Below, piece by piece: positions 33,997 through 37,444 of a DNA stretch of 37,444 bases. The first letter of the stretch is position 1, and the number at the start of each line of letters is the position of its first letter. A program made the translations under genes and the position numbers. Origin of the DNA: Frankiales bacterium (GTDB taxonomy: Bacteria > Actinomycetota > Actinomycetes > Mycobacteriales > Jatrophihabitantaceae); assembly GCA_025966315.1 (NCBI GenBank), contig JAOPUZ010000033.1, positions 1-37,444 of the forward strand, read 5' to 3'. The notes under the pieces were generated by a model. That model saw nothing but the letters and a program-made list of their open reading frames with translations, made no database searches and was not told the origin of the DNA.

Positions 33997-34044
33997 TGAG
34001 CACCGACTGACGCTTTCCGAGAGCCGCGCCGGCTGGTCTCCGAG

Positions 34045-34503
34045 CTATTGCTGATCTGCGTCCAACGCGGCCGCGATGCGATGCACAGCGCCTTCGGCCG
34101 AGTCATGCTCCCACACGCGAATGACGGTCCAACCGAGTTCTTGGAGGTGGGCGGTGGTGTCGGCGTCCCTCGCGAGGTTCTTCGCGAGCTTCGCCTGCCA
34201 CCAGGACTTATTCGCCGTCGGCACGCTTCGGTGGACTCTGCACCCGTGCCAGAAGCACCCGTCGACGAATACGGCAAGCCGGCGCTTCGTGAAGGCGACG
34301 TCGATCGTCCTGCGCGATCGGCCGGGCACCGGGTACTGAACGCGGTATCGGTACCCCGCGGCGTGCAGCAGCTTACGGAGAGCCAGCTCGGGGCCTGTGT
34401 CGCGCCTGGGATGCCTGCTCATCTGTGCCGAGACCGCCACGGACGAGGGGACGGGAAGCGGATCGGTCGGAGGTACTTCCGCTCCGAGGCGCTTCCTCAT
34501 AGC
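34045..34503 (-). CDS. vsr: Vsr-type very-short-patch mismatch endonuclease
   Basis: 152 aa from ATG 34503 with GGGAAGGG before it; the longer frame overlaps the HNH-like gene and is not needed. MSRHPRRDTGPELALRKLLHAAGYRYRVQ, TIDVAFTKRRLAVFVDGCFWHGC and LGWTVIRVWEHD are complete Vsr motifs with the catalytic Asp and His. Vsr nicks T-G mismatches that arise when methylcytosine deaminates, so it belongs beside dcm, which starts 60 bp downstream. Confidence 0.94.
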   Translation of the reverse strand, partial: AMRKRLGAEVPPTDPLPVPSSVAVSAQMSRHPRRDTGPELALRKLLHAAGYRYRVQYPVPGRSRRTIDVAFTKRRLAVFVDGCFWHGCRVHRSVPTANKSWWQAKLAKNLARDADTTAHLQELGWTVIRVWEHDSAEGAVHRIAAALDADQQ

Positions 34504-34547
34504 CAACAGCCCTTCCCGGCACTCGATCCGCCGAACCGCATCCGGAC

Positions 34548-35300
34548 TCAAGCTCCTTCGGGCCCCTTCCACTTGTGCACGACGGGTGCGGGCATGCCTG
34601 GTTTGCTCGACCTCACGTAGCCCGACCTTAGCGCGGCTATGTTGCGACTCGTCACCACGGAATCCGGCCATCGCACTGGCTCCTTGGCGGGAGGCCAGAT
34701 CCGGATTAGGCCAGGTACGGGAGGTTCCTCCGCCCCATACTCCAGGATCGGACCCGTCGGCCCGAGCGCCATCTCCCACCCCAGCGATCCGAGCGTCGAG
34801 ACGGAGAAGAAGGCGGTCGGGGGAGCGTCGTACCTCGCCTCCAAGCCATCACCGGCGAGCGGCTCGTCATCGCGCATGTCGATGGCGAAGATACGGATGA
34901 GAGTCTGAGCGGGTGGCAACCGAGAATCGATGAGATCAAGCAAGAGTCGTCGTGCGCGGTGGCCCTGAGCGGCATCCGTCTCGCGATCCGCCACATGGAA
35001 GAGCATGCAGGTCTTGATGATCCAGACCGCGATGTCGCGCTGGTCACGGCGACTCAGTACAACCGGTCGGCCGTCGAGCATCGGCTTCAGCATCGTCGAT
35101 GTGCCGTTCTCGAATGTGGCGCCGAGACGACCATTGCACGGCTTGCAGGTGCGCATCTTGATCCGACGAAGGACCTGATCGCGGGAGCCAAACACGAACT
35201 GGCGTCGCAAATGCTTTCTCGCCCAAGTCGGGATGATGTCCTCATCGGAGAGCGGTTGCCGGTTCAGGCAGATGGGGCACGGTGCCGGCGCGGTCGTCAT
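34548..35300 (-). CDS. HNH-like zinc protein with altered catalytic His
   Basis: 250 aa from ATG 35300 (MTTAPAPCPIC). Two zinc knuckles, CPIC (8-11) and CKPCN (about 52-56), flank DEDIIPTWARKHL. In relatives of this HNH-like family the segment is usually (D/E)EHxxPxW; here Asp replaces the His, so a nuclease role is doubtful. The remaining 190 residues (DQRDIAVWIIKTCMLFHVAD) are unassigned. First gene of the minus-strand operon, 44 bp before vsr; it may be an added sensor or a passenger. Confidence 0.7.
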   Translation of the reverse strand: MTTAPAPCPICLNRQPLSDEDIIPTWARKHLRRQFVFGSRDQVLRRIKMRTCKPCNGRLGATFENGTSTMLKPMLDGRPVVLSRRDQRDIAVWIIKTCMLFHVADRETDAAQGHRARRLLLDLIDSRLPPAQTLIRIFAIDMRDDEPLAGDGLEARYDAPPTAFFSVSTLGSLGWEMALGPTGPILEYGAEEPPVPGLIRIWPPAKEPVRWPDSVVTSRNIAALRSGYVRSSKPGMPAPVVHKWKGPEGA

Positions 35301-35618
35301 GGCACCTAGCGTCCACGGGCGGCCGCAGGTTGACCACCATGTTCCACTGCGCCGGAGCCGCACCCCCCTCGCGTCCACCACTGTCGCATCCCGTCAGAGC
35401 GCGGCTGCCGACGCGAACGTCCCGATAGCTGTCAGGACGATTGAGACACCCTGGGAGCAGGAAAGCCCGGAACAGGCCCTTGGTTGCAAGTGTGGTTGCA
35501 ATAGAACCGGACTTTTTGCCGTCGCGCCAGTTCGTCGTTGTTCGCTTAAGTGCCTAGAGGCCCCGGTTTCCGGGACTTTCGCACGGCAGCGGGCCGGCGC
35601 GAACGTGCCGGTGGTTGG
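35301..35618. other. right end of the island, non-coding
   Basis: No convincing gene. It should carry the promoter of the minus-strand operon, although no clear -10/-35 pair was found. It holds the right arm-type repeats (35482-35500), the word CTAGAGGCC (35554-35562) that also occurs near the left core (16418-16426), and a small hairpin CCCGG-TTT-CCGGG. Confidence 0.6.
35482..35500 (+). repeat. GGTTGCA arm-type integrase sites, right
   Basis: Two copies, 35482-35488 and 35494-35500, 12 bp apart and about 120 bp inside the right core, same orientation as the three left copies. Confidence 0.62.
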
Positions 35619-35666
35619 CTGGCAGTGTGGGGGTCAGGGGTTCGAGTCCCCTCAGCTCCACCCATT
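35619..35666 (+). other. attR core (48-bp direct repeat)
   Basis: Identical to 16361-16408. Here only the 3' half of tRNA-Ala is present, so it is not a tRNA gene. Because another integrase remnant begins 14 bp beyond, this copy may also be the left core of a second, tandem element. Confidence 0.95.
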
Positions 35667-35679
35667 GGAAGGCACGGAT

Positions 35680-36823
35680 TCACTGGGCTGTAGAGGTTTC
35701 TGGCCCCGCTGGGCGGCCCTGGGAATCCGTGACAGTCCGCAAACGGTCCGCAGCAGGTCCGCGGAACGCCTTGGCCGCCGCGTCGTCCATACGGTCGGCT
35801 ACGTCGTCCAGATCGTCCTCGAACAACCCGGAATAGGTATCGAGGGTCATCGCGGCCGACGCATGGCCGAGCATCCGTTGGACGGCCTTAATATTCGCTC
35901 CCGAGGACACCGCCAGGCTCGCCGACGTATGCCGGAGCTCGTGCGGGCTCAGGTCGTCGAGTTCGGCGCGTCGAACAGCTTTGTCGAACACTCGTGGCCG
36001 CCAGTTTCTGAGTTGACCACGCCGCCTTGCGGTGCGGTGAAGATCAAGGCGTCACGGGGCTTGCCCGCGCAAGCGGCTTCGAGGGAACTGATTAAGGATC
36101 GAGGGACGGGCACTCGGCGCTGCTGATGACTCTTGGGCGTTCCGAAGATCATCTTGCCGTCAACCTCGGTGACGGATTCTTCGATGCTCAAGCGCCGGCG
36201 GGAGACGTCGAGGTTGCGCACTCTAAGCGCGGCTAGCTCCCAAACCTAAGACCGCAGAACGCCAGAACAAGGATCATCAACCTGTCGTCGCCAGCGGCGT
36301 CTGCGAGTCTCGCTACCTCGTCATGGGTGAGGAATCGCTTCTCCTTGCCGCGCTCACGCGGGAGCTTCGCCGACACGGCGGGGTTCCGGGCGATGCGGCC
36401 ATCCAGCAGCGCCGCCTGAAGGATGCTGTGAAACACCTTGAAGACGTGGTTCACCGTGGCAGCCGCCAACGGTGATTCCGCCAAGTCCGATACCCACGAC
36501 GTGACGTCGGAACGCTCAAGTCGGACGAGCGGCGTTGTGCCGAACCTCGGCTTGATGTGAAGTCGGACGATGTCCCGGTATCGCGATCGGGTACTGGGTT
36601 TCAAGTGGACCTGCTTGCTGATCCACTCGTCCGCGTACGCACCCACTGTGGTCCGGCCCGCCTTTGGGTCGACGTACGTCCCGGTTTCGACGGCGGCCGT
36701 GACGGAGTCGAGCCATCGCGTTGCATCAATCTTCCGAGCAAAGTGGCGCGCATGCTCACGCCCACCGGCATCGCGGTAACGGGCTCGCCATTAACCACTG
36801 GGACGCTTCGTCAAACTCGTCAT
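35680..36823 (-). pseudogene. second tyrosine integrase, broken by one stop and two frameshifts
   Basis: Read from ATG 36823: MTSLTKRPSG, then TAA at 36791-36793 (expected Lys), WRARYRDAGGREHARHF, the core-binding domain (GAYADEWISKQVHLKPSTRS), CGLRFG with a lost base near 36235, VRNLDVSRRRL through GGVVNSET, a second lost base near 36009, then LSPHELRHTSASLAVSSGA, MLGHASAAMTLDTYSGLF. Joining the frames restores all catalytic residues (R, HxxR, GH, Y). It differs in sequence from the island integrase. It ends 14 bp from the attachment core, as expected of an element using the same tRNA. Confidence 0.9.
35735..35762. repeat. three GTCCGC repeats with 11-bp period
   Basis: GTCCGC at 35735, 35746 and 35757, one per helical turn, inside the 3' end of the second integrase and about 70-95 bp from the core. 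A 9-bp inverted repeat (CACGGATTC 35673-35681 with 35723-35731) lies between. Probably the arm-type sites of the second integrase. Confidence 0.55.
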
Positions 36824-36857
36824 CGGCACCTCCAGCGCCTCGAATGTTGGCAACGGG

Positions 36858-37061
36858 TTAGCTGGCCTGTTGAGCGGTATCCGCTTGCTCCTGCGTGCTT
36901 AGCCAGCGCTCGACTGCTTGGCGCCGATACAGCACTCGCCGACCGACGCGGAACGAACTTGGTCCAGTGCTGCAGAACCGCCAATAGCGAACCGTCGACT
37001 GCGGCGCACGTGTCAGTTCGGCAACTTCGGCGGTGGTCATCAGATCATGTGGCTCAGACAT
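36858..37061 (-). CDS. excisionase-like HTH protein of the second element
   Basis: 67 aa. LMTTAEVAELTRAPQSTVRYWR, then TGPSSFRVGRRVLYRRQAVERWL, is the standard actinobacterial excisionase HTH_17. AAGGAG precedes two adjacent ATGs; the second (37061) has the better spacing. It lies 34 bp before the broken integrase in an xis-int arrangement and is itself intact. Confidence 0.85.
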   Translation of the reverse strand: MSEPHDLMTTAEVAELTRAPQSTVRYWRFCSTGPSSFRVGRRVLYRRQAVERWLSTQEQADTAQQAS

Positions 37062-37249
37062 CATCGTTCTCCTTCGCGGCCAACCAGCGGTGTCAATCGA
37101 TCACCAGGCAGGGTCGATTTGCGCATCGGTCGATGCCGGCCGGTACGTCACGATTTCATAACGACTGCCCTAGAACGTCGACGTCGATCGCCTTGTGGCT
37201 TGACCTTCGTGGTGACGCGGAGGCACCGTAATAAGTGCGATTGTCCGAG

Positions 37250-37393
37250 TGAACCGCCCCGGGATGTCCGGAGACTTACTGGTTTGAGAACTCAGCGGGT
37301 TGCTGGGTTCGGTGTTTACGGTAGTAGGCGGCCTCGAGTTGGGCTGGTGGGATGTCGCCGCAGTGTTCGTAGAGTCGTCGGTGGTTGAACTTA
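37250..37393 (-). mobile_element. truncated IS3-family element, 3' end only
   Basis: TGAACCGCCCCGGG at 37250 and the following TGTCCGGAGAC match an IS3-type terminal repeat, placed just after the transposase stop. Homology ends abruptly near 37393; the remaining 51 bases to the window end (CATTGACAAGATCACC on the minus strand) are not IS3 text and may belong to another insertion. Confidence 0.65.
37276..37393 (-). pseudogene. C-terminal fragment of IS3-family transposase (OrfB)
   Basis: About 38 codons: FNHRRLYEHCGDIPPAQLEA followed by AYYRKHRTQQPAEFSNQ and TAA. The NHRRLHxxxGDIPPAExE end is diagnostic of the IS3 DDE transposase. The upstream catalytic part is missing. Confidence 0.75.
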
Positions 37394-37444
37394 TGCGGGT
37401 GATCTTGTCAATGCCTGGGTTATGAGGCCTCGTGGTCGAGGCGT

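Larger units (their letters stand above)
16361..35666. mobile_element. tRNA-Ala-integrated genomic island, repeat unit 19,258 bp
   Basis: Bounded by the two 48-bp cores, with an integrase next to the intact tRNA. It carries a toxin-antitoxin pair, an excisionase-like gene, a MobC-like gene and two defence-type operons. No relaxase, replication or conjugation gene is seen, so it is at most mobilizable. Codon use and A/T content of the cargo look different from the copper operon by eye. Confidence 0.93.

Noticed and set aside
35622-35663. Second tRNA-Ala gene at the right core
   Set aside because: Only the 3' half from the anticodon loop is present; the D arm and 5' acceptor strand are missing.
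35233-36126. 297-codon plus-strand frame across the right core
   Set aside because: It spans the HNH-like gene start, the attachment core and the antisense of the second integrase; no family resemblance.

Overview
The window is high-GC DNA with GTG/TTG starts, four-base stop/start overlaps and an mrp, DUF1003, MgtE_N-CBS gene order that is typical of Actinobacteria. A SigC-like sigma factor, a CopC-CopD fusion and a MauE-DsbA fusion fit the same group, perhaps a Frankineae-like soil actinomycete. The genus is not provable from this sequence.

Positions 1-16360 read as ordinary chromosome. In order they hold mrp; marR-azlC-azlD; DUF1003 with an MgtE_N/CBS protein; an MFS transporter; a class III aminotransferase; a secreted CAP-domain protein; two small membrane proteins with a 38-codon ORF wedged between them; a sigC-like ECF sigma factor divergent from a zf-HC2 anti-sigma gene; and a tightly coupled copper/thiol operon (CopC-CopD, PCu(A)C, Sco, MauE-DsbA). 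An HU gene and a tRNA-Ala(GGC) gene close this part.

Positions 16361-35666 are an integrated genomic island in the 3' half of tRNA-Ala. It is bounded by a perfect 48-bp direct repeat (16361-16408 and 35619-35666). The left end carries a tyrosine integrase, a Doc/RHH toxin-antitoxin pair, an excisionase-like HTH gene, a 15-bp tandem array and a MobC-like gene. The rest is two facing defence-type operons. The plus-strand operon (20202-26846) has a large protein with a MORC/Hsp90-like GHKL ATPase at the N-terminus and a histidine-kinase core at the C-terminus, then a receiver-like protein, then a protein with a HEPN-like RNxxxH motif. I know no name for this three-gene set. Its first gene is broken by one in-frame amber codon. 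The minus-strand operon (35300-27342) encodes an HNH-like zinc protein, Vsr, a C5 DNA methyltransferase, a MutL/MORC-type GHKL ATPase, a PD-(D/E)XK (DUF4420-like) protein and a Z1 helicase-like ATPase. It resembles the GHKL-linked restriction-modification systems predicted by comparative genomics and the core of Mza, without an AIPR gene.

Positions 35667-37444 look like the start of a second, decayed element stacked on the same tRNA site: an integrase pseudogene with one stop and two frameshifts, an excisionase-like gene and a truncated IS3-family end. Decay is visible throughout the accessory region: the amber codon, a compensated double frameshift in the island integrase, a vsr fossil and the int2 wreck. 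A capture, partial inactivation and tandem accretion history fits this.
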